NCBI RefSeq assembly: GCF_000716675.1
Contig: NZ_JNXT01000015.1
Coordinates: forward strand, 1-64,000
Reading direction: 5' to 3'
Length of the DNA stretch: 64,000 nt
Source: Streptomyces alboflavus
GTDB lineage: Bacteria; Actinomycetota; Actinomycetes; Streptomycetales; Streptomycetaceae
Part shown: positions 49,640 to 57,263 of the stretch, piece after piece
How the letters are laid out: the number at the start of each line of letters is the position of its first letter
How positions within the stretch are numbered: position 1 is the stretch's first letter
Notes under the pieces: generated by a model
What the model saw: only the letters and a program-made list of their open reading frames with translations
What the model was told of the DNA's origin: nothing
The model's database searches: none
Made by a program: the position numbers and the translations under genes

Positions 49640-50829
49640 GCGGCGTGGCAGCGAGCACGAGGGTGGCCAAGGAACCCGTGGCCGTCGTCGGGATCGGGCA
49701 GACCAAGCACGTCGCCGCGCGCCGGGACGTATCGATCGCGGGCCTGGTCCGCGAGGCCGCGCAACGCGCCCTCCTCGACGCGGAGTTGACCTGGGCCGAC
49801 ATCGACGCCGTCGTCATCGGCAAGGCGCCCGACTTCTTCGAGGGCGTGATGATGCCCGAGCTGTACCTCGCCGACGCGCTCGGCGCCGTCGGCAAGCCCA
49901 TGCTGCGCGTCCACACCGCGGGCTCCGTCGGCGGCTCCACCGCGCTCGTCGCCGCGAACCTCGTCGCGGGCCGCGTCCACGGCACCGTCCTCACCCTGGC
50001 CTTCGAGAAACAGTCGGAGTCCAACGCGATGTGGGGCCTCTCGCTGCCCGTGCCGTTCCAGCAGCCGCTGCTCGCGGGCGCGGGCGGCTTCTTCGCGCCG
50101 CACATCCGCGCGTACATGCGGCGCACCGGCGCCCCTGACACGATCGGCTCGCTCGTCGCGTACAAGGACCGGCGCAACGCCCTCAAGAACCCCTACGCCC
50201 ACCTGCACGAGCACGACATCACCCTGGAGAAGGTGCAGTCGGCGCCGATGCTCTGGGACCCCGTCCGCTACTCCGAGACCTGCCCCTCCTCCGACGGCGC
50301 CTGCGCGATGGTCCTCACCGACCGGGCGGGCGCGGCCCGGGCGCCGCGGCCGCCCGCCTGGATGCACGGCGGCGCGATGCGCAGCGAGCCCACCATGTTC
50401 GCCGGCAAGGACTTCGTGTCGCCCCGGGCCGGGAAGGACTGCGCGGCCGACGTCTACCGGCAGGCGGGCGTCACCGACCCGCGCCGGGAGATCGACGCGG
50501 TCGAGATGTACGTGCCGTTCTCCTGGTACGAGCCGATGTGGCTGGAGAACCTGGGGTTCGCGGCGGAGGGCGAGGGCTGGAAGCTCACCGAGTCCGGCGT
50601 GACGGAACTGGACGGTGACCTTCCGGTGAACATGTCGGGCGGCGTCCTGTCCACCAACCCCATCGGGGCGTCCGGGATGATCCGCTTCGCGGAGGCCGCG
50701 CTCCAGGTGCGGGGACAGGCCGGTGCGCACCAAGTGCCCGGTGCGCGCAGGGCACTTGGGCACGCCTATGGAGGGGGATCGCAGTTCTTCGCCATGTGGT
50801 TGGTCGGCTCGGAGCCGCCCACGACGTGA
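49636..50829 (+). CDS. Thiolase-fold lipid-transfer protein, Ltp3-like
   Basis: A 397-residue thiolase-superfamily protein. VAVVGIGQTKHVAARRDVSI opens the fold. VHTAGSVGGSTALVAAN aligns with the thiolase nucleophile loop but has Ser where Cys is expected. NMSGGVLSTNPIGASGMIRFAEA and GHAYGGGSQFFAMW contain the remaining active-site motifs. Length and order match Ltp3 (Rv3523). With the DUF35 protein it probably cleaves a beta-hydroxyacyl-CoA by retro-aldol reaction. It ends the operon and is followed by a rho-independent terminator. Confidence 0.87.
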   Translation: MSGVAASTRVAKEPVAVVGIGQTKHVAARRDVSIAGLVREAAQRALLDAELTWADIDAVVIGKAPDFFEGVMMPELYLADALGAVGKPMLRVHTAGSVGGSTALVAANLVAGRVHGTVLTLAFEKQSESNAMWGLSLPVPFQQPLLAGAGGFFAPHIRAYMRRTGAPDTIGSLVAYKDRRNALKNPYAHLHEHDITLEKVQSAPMLWDPVRYSETCPSSDGACAMVLTDRAGAARAPRPPAWMHGGAMRSEPTMFAGKDFVSPRAGKDCAADVYRQAGVTDPRREIDAVEMYVPFSWYEPMWLENLGFAAEGEGWKLTESGVTELDGDLPVNMSGGVLSTNPIGASGMIRFAEAALQVRGQAGAHQVPGARRALGHAYGGGSQFFAMWLVGSEPPTT

Positions 50830-50842
50830 CACGCGCTCCCGG

Positions 50843-50864
50843 CGGGCGTGATTCCGCCCGTTTT
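50843..50864 (+). terminator. Rho-independent terminator of the echA19-ltp operon
   Basis: CGGGCG-TGATTC-CGCCCG followed by TTTT, starting 14 bp after the Ltp3-like stop. Confidence 0.7.
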
Positions 50865-50946
50865 CATGGCCTGTGCCGCGGCCTGTGCTGCGCCGGAGGT
50901 GAAAGCTAGGCTGGCGGGCGGACGACGCATCGGGAGGAGCACGGAC

Positions 50947-51192
50947 GTGGCCGACAGCACCATCACCCAGCAGCATCCGCTCGCGGGTTGGGACAAGCCG
51001 GACCTCGACCTCAGCAGCGCCGAATGGCGGTCGAGCAGCGAGGGTCGCGGCGACGTGGAGATCGCCTTCGTCGAGGGGTTCATCGCGATGCGCAACGGCG
51101 GCCGGCCGGAGAGCCCGTCCCTGATCTTCACGCCCGCCGAGTGGGGCGCGTTCGTGCACGGCGCCCGTGAGGGACGGTTCGACCTGACGTAG
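50947..51192 (+). CDS. DUF397 small protein
   Basis: An 81-residue protein of the DUF397 family. It contains the characteristic LDLSSAEWRSSSEGRGDVEIAF motif early and LIFTPAEWGAFVHGAREGRF at the end. In Streptomyces these are usually encoded beside an XRE/DUF397-associated HTH regulator, and some take part in development or antibiotic regulation; no HTH partner is adjacent here. GTG 50947 follows GGGAGGAG. It is separated from the sterol operon by a terminator. Confidence 0.88.
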   Translation: MADSTITQQHPLAGWDKPDLDLSSAEWRSSSEGRGDVEIAFVEGFIAMRNGGRPESPSLIFTPAEWGAFVHGAREGRFDLT

Positions 51193-51281
51193 GCCGCGCG
51201 TCGGCGCGCGTGCGCCGTGACGGCCGGTGGCCCCGGACTCCCGTACGGCGGGGGCCGGGGCCACCGCGGTTCGCCAGGGGG

Positions 51282-52868
51282 TCAGGGCGTCCCGGCGGCG
51301 GGCGCGGTCAGGTCGTCCTCGCCCTCGACGAAGGTGCCGAGCACCTCGATGTCCCCGATCCGCCCCGGCTCCACCTCCCTCGGGTCCTCGCCGAGCACGA
51401 CCAGGTCGGCGCGCTTGCCGGGCGTGATGCTGCCCGCGCTGTCCTCCCAGTGGCAGGCGTACGCGGCGTCGATCGTGTACGCGCGCAGCGCCGCGTCCAC
51501 GTCGACGGCCTCGGCCGGGCCGATGGCCCGCCCCGAGGCGGAGGCCCGCTCGACCATGAACTGGATGGCCCGCAGCGGCGCCCCGTCGGCCACGGGCCGG
51601 TCCGAACTGCCCACCAGGCGCACCCCGTGGTCGAGGAAGCCCCGGCCCCGGTACATCCACGGCGCCCGCTCCGCGCCCATGATCGTGGCGTAGTCGTCGC
51701 CGAAGTACCGCAGGAAGCTGGGCTGGACGACGGCCGTGACGCCGAGCTCGGCGAACCGGCGCAGCTGGTCCGGGCGCACCAGGCCCGCGTGCTCCACGCG
51801 GTGGCGGGCGTCGGGGCGTGGCCGGGAGCGCTGGGCCGCCTCGATGCCGTCGAGGGCCACGTCGACCGCGCGGTCCCCGATCGCGTGCACGGCGAGCTGC
51901 CAGCCCGCGCGGTGGCCCGCCACGATGGTGTCCTTGAGCAGGTCGGGGGCCATCTGGAGCTGGCCGTTGAACTCGCTGCCCACATAGGGGTCGGTGAGCG
52001 CGGCCGTGCGCGCCATCATGCCGCCGTCGGTGAACACCTTCAGGGCGCCGAGGGAGAGCCCGCCGTCTCCGAAGCCCGTGCGCAGGCCGAGCCCGAAGGC
52101 GCGGGTCGTGGTGTCCTCGCGCGCCGCCTCGACCGGGCGCAGCGCGTCCGCGGCCACCATCAGCTGCACCCGCACCGGCAACCGGCCCGACTCGTGGGCG
52201 AGTTGGTAGGCCGCGGCCTCGATGGGGCTGTGCGCGAACAGCTCGCTGCCGATGCCCGCCTCCGCGACCGCCGTCACGCCCTCCGAGCGGCACTGGCGGG
52301 CCGCGTGCTCGATGGCGTCGGCCAGCTCGCCGAGCGCGTGCGGCGGGCGCAGCCGCAGCACGGCGCCCATGTCCTCCTCCGCGAGGAACCCGTCGGAGCC
52401 CGCGACGTGCGCCGGGAGCAGGTCCAGGATCGCCGTGTTGACCAGGCACGCGTGCCCCGAGATGTGCCCCAGGTACACCTTGCGCCCGGCGCTCACCGCG
52501 TCGAGTTCCTTGGCGGTCAGGGGCCGGTCCAGCTCGCGCTGGTCGTAGCCGGCCAGGGTGACCCAGCCGTCGCCGGGGGCCGCGGCGACGGCGTCGGCCA
52601 CCACCTTGAGGACGTCGTCGACCCGGGTGCTCGGCGCCACGCTCGGCGCCTTGGCCTTCAGGCCCGCCCAGACGAGGTGGACGTGGCTGTCGATGAAGCC
52701 GGGGAGCACGGTCGCGCCGCCGAGGTCGAGGACGCGGCGGGCCGGGAGGTCCGCCACATCGGAGTCGAGCCCCACGATCCGCCCCCGCCAGATGCCGAGT
52801 TGGCGGGCGGTGGGACGGTCCGGGTCCATCGTGACGACGCGGGCGTTGGTGATCCTGGTGCAGAGCAC
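51282..52868 (-). CDS. YtcJ-type metal-dependent amidohydrolase
   Basis: A 528-residue amidohydrolase of family 3. The metal motif HxH is in PGFIDSHVHLVW (around residue 65), with GHISGHACLVN, KVFTDGGMMART, VHAIGDRAVD, HRVEHAGLV and GSSDRPVADG further on. It lacks a signal peptide. Relatives hydrolyse formamides, cyclic amides or other small C-N bonds; the substrate is unknown. GTG 52868 is behind GAAGGGAT. The 118-bp divergent region to the next gene contains a near-consensus iron box, so iron repression of this gene as well is possible. Confidence 0.87.
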   Translation of the reverse strand: MLCTRITNARVVTMDPDRPTARQLGIWRGRIVGLDSDVADLPARRVLDLGGATVLPGFIDSHVHLVWAGLKAKAPSVAPSTRVDDVLKVVADAVAAAPGDGWVTLAGYDQRELDRPLTAKELDAVSAGRKVYLGHISGHACLVNTAILDLLPAHVAGSDGFLAEEDMGAVLRLRPPHALGELADAIEHAARQCRSEGVTAVAEAGIGSELFAHSPIEAAAYQLAHESGRLPVRVQLMVAADALRPVEAAREDTTTRAFGLGLRTGFGDGGLSLGALKVFTDGGMMARTAALTDPYVGSEFNGQLQMAPDLLKDTIVAGHRAGWQLAVHAIGDRAVDVALDGIEAAQRSRPRPDARHRVEHAGLVRPDQLRRFAELGVTAVVQPSFLRYFGDDYATIMGAERAPWMYRGRGFLDHGVRLVGSSDRPVADGAPLRAIQFMVERASASGRAIGPAEAVDVDAALRAYTIDAAYACHWEDSAGSITPGKRADLVVLGEDPREVEPGRIGDIEVLGTFVEGEDDLTAPAAGTP

Positions 52869-52947
52869 GAACAGATCCCTTCGAGGCAGCGGAGTGTCGG
52901 GTCCGGTCTTCGTCCGTACGGGATTCCGACGGGCTATTGTTCTATTG

Positions 52948-52966
52948 TTAGGTGAGGCTAGCCTAA
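52948..52966. promoter_or_regulatory. DmdR/IdeR-type iron box (17 of 19)
   Basis: TTAGGTGAGGCTAGCCTAA matches 17 of 19 positions of the actinobacterial iron-box consensus TTAGGTTAGGCTAACCTAA. It lies 21 bp before the start of the tandem-HTH gene and 80 bp before the amidohydrolase start. Confidence 0.85.
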
Positions 52967-52986
52967 GTTGCTTTGGTGGTGAGTTG

Positions 52987-53616
52987 GTGGAAGACGGACG
53001 GGCGGAGCGGCGGACAGCCGCGGTCAACCGCCTTGAGGCCTGGGCCGATGGTGTGGTCGCGGGCCTCGACGCGCAAGAAGATATCGATCGTTCCTTATTG
53101 CAGGCCCTGCGGGTGGACCCGAGTCTGCGCGAGGAGACCGCGGTGCGCAGGGCCGACGCTCTGCGTGCGGCGGCGCTCGGCCTCGGACCGGCGGGCTGCG
53201 CCGCGGCGGCCGGGGTGACGGAGCGGCTGCTGCTCAACTGGCAGGCCAAGGACCCCTCGTTCGCGGAGGCGATGGCGGCGGCGGCCCTGATGGCGGCGGC
53301 CGAGCGCGAGCGGGGGCGCCCGGTGGCAACCTCGGCCGGACCGGGCGCCGCGGCCCTGCGGGTCGTCCTGCGGGCCGTGCGCGACGGGGTGGCCCAGCCC
53401 TCGGCCGCCGTGCTCGGTGGCTGGTCGGAGCGGTCCTTCCTGCGGCTGCGCCGACGCAGCCCGGAGGTCGCGGCGCTCCTCGCCGCCGCCCGTCGCGCCC
53501 GGGCGCGGGCCCGCAGGGCGGAGCGGCGCGGGGGGCCCGTGGGCGGGCGGGGGTACCGCCTGGTGCGGGTCGACGACGGGCCGCTGGCGCATGCGCGGGG
53601 TGCGGGGGACTCGTGA
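52987..53616 (+). CDS. Iron-regulated protein with two HTH-like segments
   Basis: A 209-residue, strongly basic protein. Two similar segments resemble helix-turn-helix units of phage terminase or transposase type: GPAGCAAAAGVTERLLLNWQ followed by PSFAEAMAAA (about residues 62-95), and GVAQPSAAVLGGWSERSFLR followed by PEVAALLAAA (about 130-165). The C-terminus is Arg-rich. I do not recognise the family. The iron box in its promoter implies expression under iron starvation. It sits next to siderophore genes, so a regulator of that set is plausible but unproven. The start is GTG 52987; TTG 52984 is possible. Confidence 0.7.
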   Translation: MEDGRAERRTAAVNRLEAWADGVVAGLDAQEDIDRSLLQALRVDPSLREETAVRRADALRAAALGLGPAGCAAAAGVTERLLLNWQAKDPSFAEAMAAAALMAAAERERGRPVATSAGPGAAALRVVLRAVRDGVAQPSAAVLGGWSERSFLRLRRRSPEVAALLAAARRARARARRAERRGGPVGGRGYRLVRVDDGPLAHARGAGDS

Positions 53617-53713
53617 GGTGCGCGAGGTGCTGCCGGGCGGGGCGCCCGGGGCTCCTGTGGTGCCTGGGGCTCCTGGTGGCGGCCCGCGTCCTGACGGCGC
53701 GGGCCGCCGTGCG

Positions 53714-53923
53714 TCAGCCGGTCGTGGCCTCCCGCAGGCTCCTGGGGCGCAGGTCGGTCCAGTTGGCCTCGACGTGGTCCAGGCAGGACTGCCGGTCGGC
53801 CGGGCCGTGGGTCACGGTCCAGCCGGCCGGCACCTCGGCGAACTCGGGCCACAGGCTGTGCTGGCCCTCGTCGTTGACGAGCACGGAGAACCGGCCGTCG
53901 GCGTCGTCGAAGGGGTTGCTCAT
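53714..53923 (-). CDS. MbtH-like protein
   Basis: A 69-residue MbtH-family protein, an obligate partner of many NRPS adenylation domains. The diagnostic residues are present: [33 protein letters not shown] and [12 protein letters not shown] with the conserved Trp residues. AGGAG lies upstream, and an iron box is located 55 bp before the start. No NRPS is encoded in the window. The neighbouring formyltransferase and N-monooxygenase point to a hydroxamate siderophore such as coelichelin, whose cluster also contains an MbtH protein. Confidence 0.95.
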   Translation of the reverse strand: MSNPFDDADGRFSVLVNDEGQHSLWPEFAEVPAGWTVTHGPADRQSCLDHVEANWTDLRPRSLREATTG

Positions 53924-53977
53924 CTGTGGTCACTCCTGAGGGTCGGTGTCGGTGGGTCCGGAGATCCGACGCCATAC

Positions 53978-53996
53978 TAAGGTAAGGGTTGCCTAA
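53978..53996. promoter_or_regulatory. Iron box upstream of mbtH-like gene (14 of 19)
   Basis: TAAGGTAAGGGTTGCCTAA matches 14 of 19 consensus iron-box positions, with both outer AGG/CCT parts intact. It lies between the formyltransferase and MbtH genes, so MbtH may have its own iron-regulated promoter. Confidence 0.6.
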
Positions 53997-54061
53997 TCAG
54001 GAGGTCGCCCTGGGGGAGGGGGCAAGCGGAGGGGCGGGGGAGCCCGGCGGGACGGGTCGCG

Positions 54062-55012
54062 TCAGGTCGGACGGGCCGTCAGGTACCCGCCCATCGTGCG
54101 GAAGTAGTCCGTCGCCGCGTACTCCGTCCCGTCCTCCGTCCGCACCCGCCTGATCGCGAGGCCGTGGCGGCGGCCCGTGCGCGCGTCGGCGCCGGCGACG
54201 ATGACGACGGCGTCGCCCTCGCGGATGAAGATCCGCCCGGGCGTGCCGCCGTACCGGCCTTCGGACACCGTCGCCTCCACGATCCGCAGCGGCTTGCCGC
54301 GGTGGTGCGTGAAGGCGTTCGGGTACGGGTCGCACTGGGCGCGCACGAGGCGGTCCAGGTCCTCGGCCGGCCAGGTCCAGTCGATGCGGCTGTCCTCCAG
54401 GGCGCGTTTGTGGAAGAAGCTGGCCCGCGACCGGTCCTGTGGCGTCCACACCGCCGCGCCCGAGGCGATCAGGTCGAGCGACTCGCGCACGATCGGCGCG
54501 ATCAGGGCGACGGTCGCACGGAACAGGTCCGCGGCCGTGTCCCGCGGGCCGACGGCCACCGCGCGCTGGAGCAGGACGTCGCCCATGTCCAGGTCGGCGT
54601 CCATGCGGTGGGCGGTGACGCCGACCTCGGGCTCGCCGTTGATGAGGGCCCAGATCAGCGGCGAGAAGCCGGCGTAGGTCGGCAGGAGCGAGTCGTGTAC
54701 GTTCAGCGTGCCATGCCGGGGAAGGTCGAAGATCTCCGGGGGCAGCCAGGTGCGCCAGTTGTTGGCGACGATGAGGTCCGGTTCGACCGACTTGAGAGTT
54801 TCGAGGAGTTCGGGGTCTCCTGGGCGGTTGCGGAGGAGTACGGGCACGTCGTGCTTCGCGGCGAGATCGGCGACCGAGTCGTCCCAGATCTTCTCGTACG
54901 CGTGGTCGCTTCTGGGGTGCGTGACGACGAGGGGTACGTCGTGCTCGGAGTCGAGCAGGGCCTGCAGCGTGCGGTGGCCCCACGTCTGATAGCCGAACAT
55001 GACGACCCGCAT
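54062..55012 (-). CDS. cchA: N5-hydroxyornithine formyltransferase
   Basis: A 316-residue protein of the methionyl-tRNA formyltransferase/ArnA family. The formyltransferase core has the catalytic triad Asn (VANNWRTW), His (NVHDSLLPTYAGFSPL) and Asp (MDADLDMGDVL), plus a C-terminal OB-like domain. It matches CchA of coelichelin synthesis, which uses formyl-tetrahydrofolate to make N5-formyl-N5-hydroxyornithine. It is divergent from the ornithine N-monooxygenase, as in the coelichelin cluster, with an iron box between. The symbol is given by homology and context. Confidence 0.88.
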   Translation of the reverse strand: MRVVMFGYQTWGHRTLQALLDSEHDVPLVVTHPRSDHAYEKIWDDSVADLAAKHDVPVLLRNRPGDPELLETLKSVEPDLIVANNWRTWLPPEIFDLPRHGTLNVHDSLLPTYAGFSPLIWALINGEPEVGVTAHRMDADLDMGDVLLQRAVAVGPRDTAADLFRATVALIAPIVRESLDLIASGAAVWTPQDRSRASFFHKRALEDSRIDWTWPAEDLDRLVRAQCDPYPNAFTHHRGKPLRIVEATVSEGRYGGTPGRIFIREGDAVVIVAGADARTGRRHGLAIRRVRTEDGTEYAATDYFRTMGGYLTARPT

Positions 55013-55033
55013 GTGAATCCTCCTCAGACATTG

Positions 55034-55052
55034 CAAGGTAAGGCTAACCTTA
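55034..55052. promoter_or_regulatory. Iron box in the cchA/cchB divergent promoter (15 of 19)
   Basis: CAAGGTAAGGCTAACCTTA matches 15 of 19 consensus positions, with an intact AGG…CTAACCT core. It sits 22 bp from the formyltransferase start and 28 bp from the monooxygenase start and probably controls both. Confidence 0.8.
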
Positions 55053-55079
55053 TCTAACATGTGCCTGCTTAGGGAGGCG

Positions 55080-56477
55080 ATGACGCGGGTGAACACCTTG
55101 CACAGCGAACAGGATTCGACGTACGGCGGCACGGAGCCGGCAGGCGGCGGCACGGGGTCGGCACACGGGGGACCGGAAGTGACGTACGACGTCCTGGGGA
55201 TCGGCTTCGGGCCGTCCAACCTCGCCCTCGCGATCGCGGTCGAGGAGCACAACGCGCAGGCCGCCGAGGGCGACCGGATACGCGCCGGGTTCCTGGAGAA
55301 GCAGCCGCGGTTCGGTTGGCACCGGGGCATGCTCATCGACGACGCGACGATGCAGGTGTCCTTCCTCAAGGACCTCGTCACGATGCGCGACCCGAAGAGC
55401 AGCTACAGCTTCCTGTGCTACCTGCAGGAGCGCGACCGGCTCGTGGACTTCCTCAACCAGAAGACGCTCTTCCCGCTGCGCATCGAGTTCCACGACTACC
55501 TGGAGTGGGCCGCGGGCCGCGTCGCGGGGCTCGTGGAGTACTCCTGCGAGGTCGTCGCGGTGAAGCCGGTGACCGAGAACGGCGAGGTCGTCGCCTTCGA
55601 CGTGGTCAGCCGCGACCCCGGCGACCCGGGGCAGAAGATCGTGCGCCGGGCCCGCAGCCTCTGCGTCGCCACCGGCATGGAGCCACACCTGCCGCCGAGC
55701 GCGACCCGCTCCGAACGGGTCTTCCACAACAGCGAGTTGATCCCGCGGGTCGGCGCGCTCCTGGAGTCGGGCACCCAGGTGCGCCGCGCCGTCGTCCTCG
55801 GCGCGGGCCAGAGCGCCGCCGAGAGCGTGGACTACCTGCACCGGCACTTCCCCGACGCCGAGATCTGCTCGGTGTTCGCGAAGTACGGCTACACGCCCGC
55901 CGACGACAGCCCGTTCGCCAACCGGATCTTCGACCCGGAGGCGGTGGACATCTTCTACAACGCGCCGCCGGAGGTGAAGCAGTCCCTCTTCGACTACCAC
56001 CGCGGCACGAACTACTCGGTGGTCGACATGGACCTCATCGAGTCGCTCTCGCGCACCATGTACCAGGAGAAGGTGCAGGGCCGCCAGCGCATGCGGATGC
56101 TCAACATCTCCCGCATCCGTGACATCGAGACCCATGACGACGGCCTGCGCGTGGGCATCGAGTTCCTGCCCACCGCCGAACACGACGTCCTGGACGCCGA
56201 CCTCCTGGTGTGCGCTACGGGCTACCAGCCGCGCGGCATCGACGAGCGCATGGGCGAGCTGGGCAAGCTGTGCCGCCGTGACGACGAGGACGCCCTCGTC
56301 GTCGGCCGTGACCACCGCGTCGCCACGCACGCCAACGTCGCCGCCGACATCTACCTCCAGGGCGGCACCGAGCACACCCACGGCCTGACCTCCACGCTCC
56401 TGTCCAACACGGCGGTCAGGGCGGGCGAGATCCGCGCCTCGCTGATCGAGCGCCGCCGCGGCAGCATGGTGGGCTAG
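55080..56477 (+). CDS. cchB: L-ornithine N5-monooxygenase
   Basis: A 465-residue flavin-dependent N-hydroxylating monooxygenase. After a Gly-rich leader come the FAD motif DVLGIGFGPSNLALAIA (about residues 42-58), the substrate-loop region MQVSFLKDLVTMRDPKSSYSF, the NADPH motif VVLGAGQSAAESVDYLH and the C-terminal LLVCATGYQPR. It hydroxylates the side-chain amine of ornithine, the first step to hydroxamate siderophores, and matches CchB. ATG 55080 is preferred to 55059 because AGGGAGG lies just upstream. In coelichelin clusters this gene leads the transport and NRPS operon; here the next gene is an unrelated LRR protein on the other strand. Confidence 0.92.
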   Translation: MTRVNTLHSEQDSTYGGTEPAGGGTGSAHGGPEVTYDVLGIGFGPSNLALAIAVEEHNAQAAEGDRIRAGFLEKQPRFGWHRGMLIDDATMQVSFLKDLVTMRDPKSSYSFLCYLQERDRLVDFLNQKTLFPLRIEFHDYLEWAAGRVAGLVEYSCEVVAVKPVTENGEVVAFDVVSRDPGDPGQKIVRRARSLCVATGMEPHLPPSATRSERVFHNSELIPRVGALLESGTQVRRAVVLGAGQSAAESVDYLHRHFPDAEICSVFAKYGYTPADDSPFANRIFDPEAVDIFYNAPPEVKQSLFDYHRGTNYSVVDMDLIESLSRTMYQEKVQGRQRMRMLNISRIRDIETHDDGLRVGIEFLPTAEHDVLDADLLVCATGYQPRGIDERMGELGKLCRRDDEDALVVGRDHRVATHANVAADIYLQGGTEHTHGLTSTLLSNTAVRAGEIRASLIERRRGSMVG

Positions 56478-56488
56478 GGCCTTCGGCT

Positions 56489-57214
56489 CTACCGCAGCAC
56501 CACGCACCCCCGCGCGCGCAGGGCCGCCACGGTGTCCTCGCTGCCTCGCACGTCGTTCCAGCGCAGATCGAGCTTCTCCAGGGACGGCAACGCGGCCAGC
56601 CAGTGCGGCACTTCGCGCAGCCGGTTGGCCCGCAGGTCGAGGCGGCGCAGGCGCGGCAGCCCGCGCACGGCGTCCGGCACGGTCTCGAACGCGTTCTCGC
56701 GCAGCTCCAGTTCGCGCAGTTCGCCGAGGTGGCGTACGTCGTCGGGGAGCGCGGTCAGCTCATTGCCGCGCAGCCACAGCTCGCGCAGTCGGCGCAGTCC
56801 GCCGAGCGTCGCGGGGAGCGTGGTGAGCCGGTTGCGCTGGGCGCGCAGCTCGACGAGGGACGCCATGCGGCCGAGCGCGTCGGGCAGTGTCGTGAGCCGG
56901 TTCTCGCCCACGTTCAGGTAGGCGAGCCGGTTCAGGCCGCCCAGCTCGTCGGGCAGGGCGGTGAGCCGGTTGTCGTGCAGGTAGAGGAAGTCGGTCAGCG
57001 CGGGCAGGGTGCCGAGCTCCGGCGGGACCTCGGTCAGCAGGTTGTGGCCGAGGTCCAGGGTGCGCAGGGCCGTGAGCGCGGCGACGCGGGCGGGCAGGTG
57101 CCTGAGCGCGTTGTCGGCGAGGAGCAGGGACTCGACGCGGGGGTGGTGCCAGACCGCATCGGGGACGGTGTCCAGCCCCGCGCGCCAGTAGTCCAGTACG
57201 GTCCCGTCCGCCAC
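56489..57214 (-). CDS. Leucine-rich-repeat protein
   Basis: A 241-residue protein. After a short N-terminal segment it consists of about eight LRRs of 23 residues with the LPxxLxxLxxLxxLxLxxNxL pattern, as in LDLGHNLLTEVPPELGTL and LNVGENRLTTLPDALGRM. No signal peptide, kinase or membrane part is present, so it is a cytosolic binding module of unknown partner. Similar small LRR proteins occur in Streptomyces. GTG 57214 follows AGGGGGTGG. It is divergent from the CGNR regulator gene. Confidence 0.88.
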   Translation of the reverse strand: MADGTVLDYWRAGLDTVPDAVWHHPRVESLLLADNALRHLPARVAALTALRTLDLGHNLLTEVPPELGTLPALTDFLYLHDNRLTALPDELGGLNRLAYLNVGENRLTTLPDALGRMASLVELRAQRNRLTTLPATLGGLRRLRELWLRGNELTALPDDVRHLGELRELELRENAFETVPDAVRGLPRLRRLDLRANRLREVPHWLAALPSLEKLDLRWNDVRGSEDTVAALRARGCVVLR

Positions 57215-57231
57215 CGTGAGCCACCCCCTGT

Positions 57232-57258
57232 TAATGGTTGTCGGGGAACCTACCATTA
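57232..57258. promoter_or_regulatory. Inverted repeats in the LRR / CGNR promoter region
   Basis: TAATGGT (57232-57238) and ACCATTA (57252-57258) form a 7-13-7 dyad, with a nested GGTT…AACC. It lies 5 bp before the CGNR start codon and may be an autoregulatory site. Confidence 0.5.
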
Positions 57259-57263
57259 GTCCC

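Noticed and set aside
52558..52986. Upstream extension of the tandem-HTH gene
   Set aside because: It would run through the iron box and the divergent amidohydrolase gene; GTG 52987 fits the regulatory layout better.
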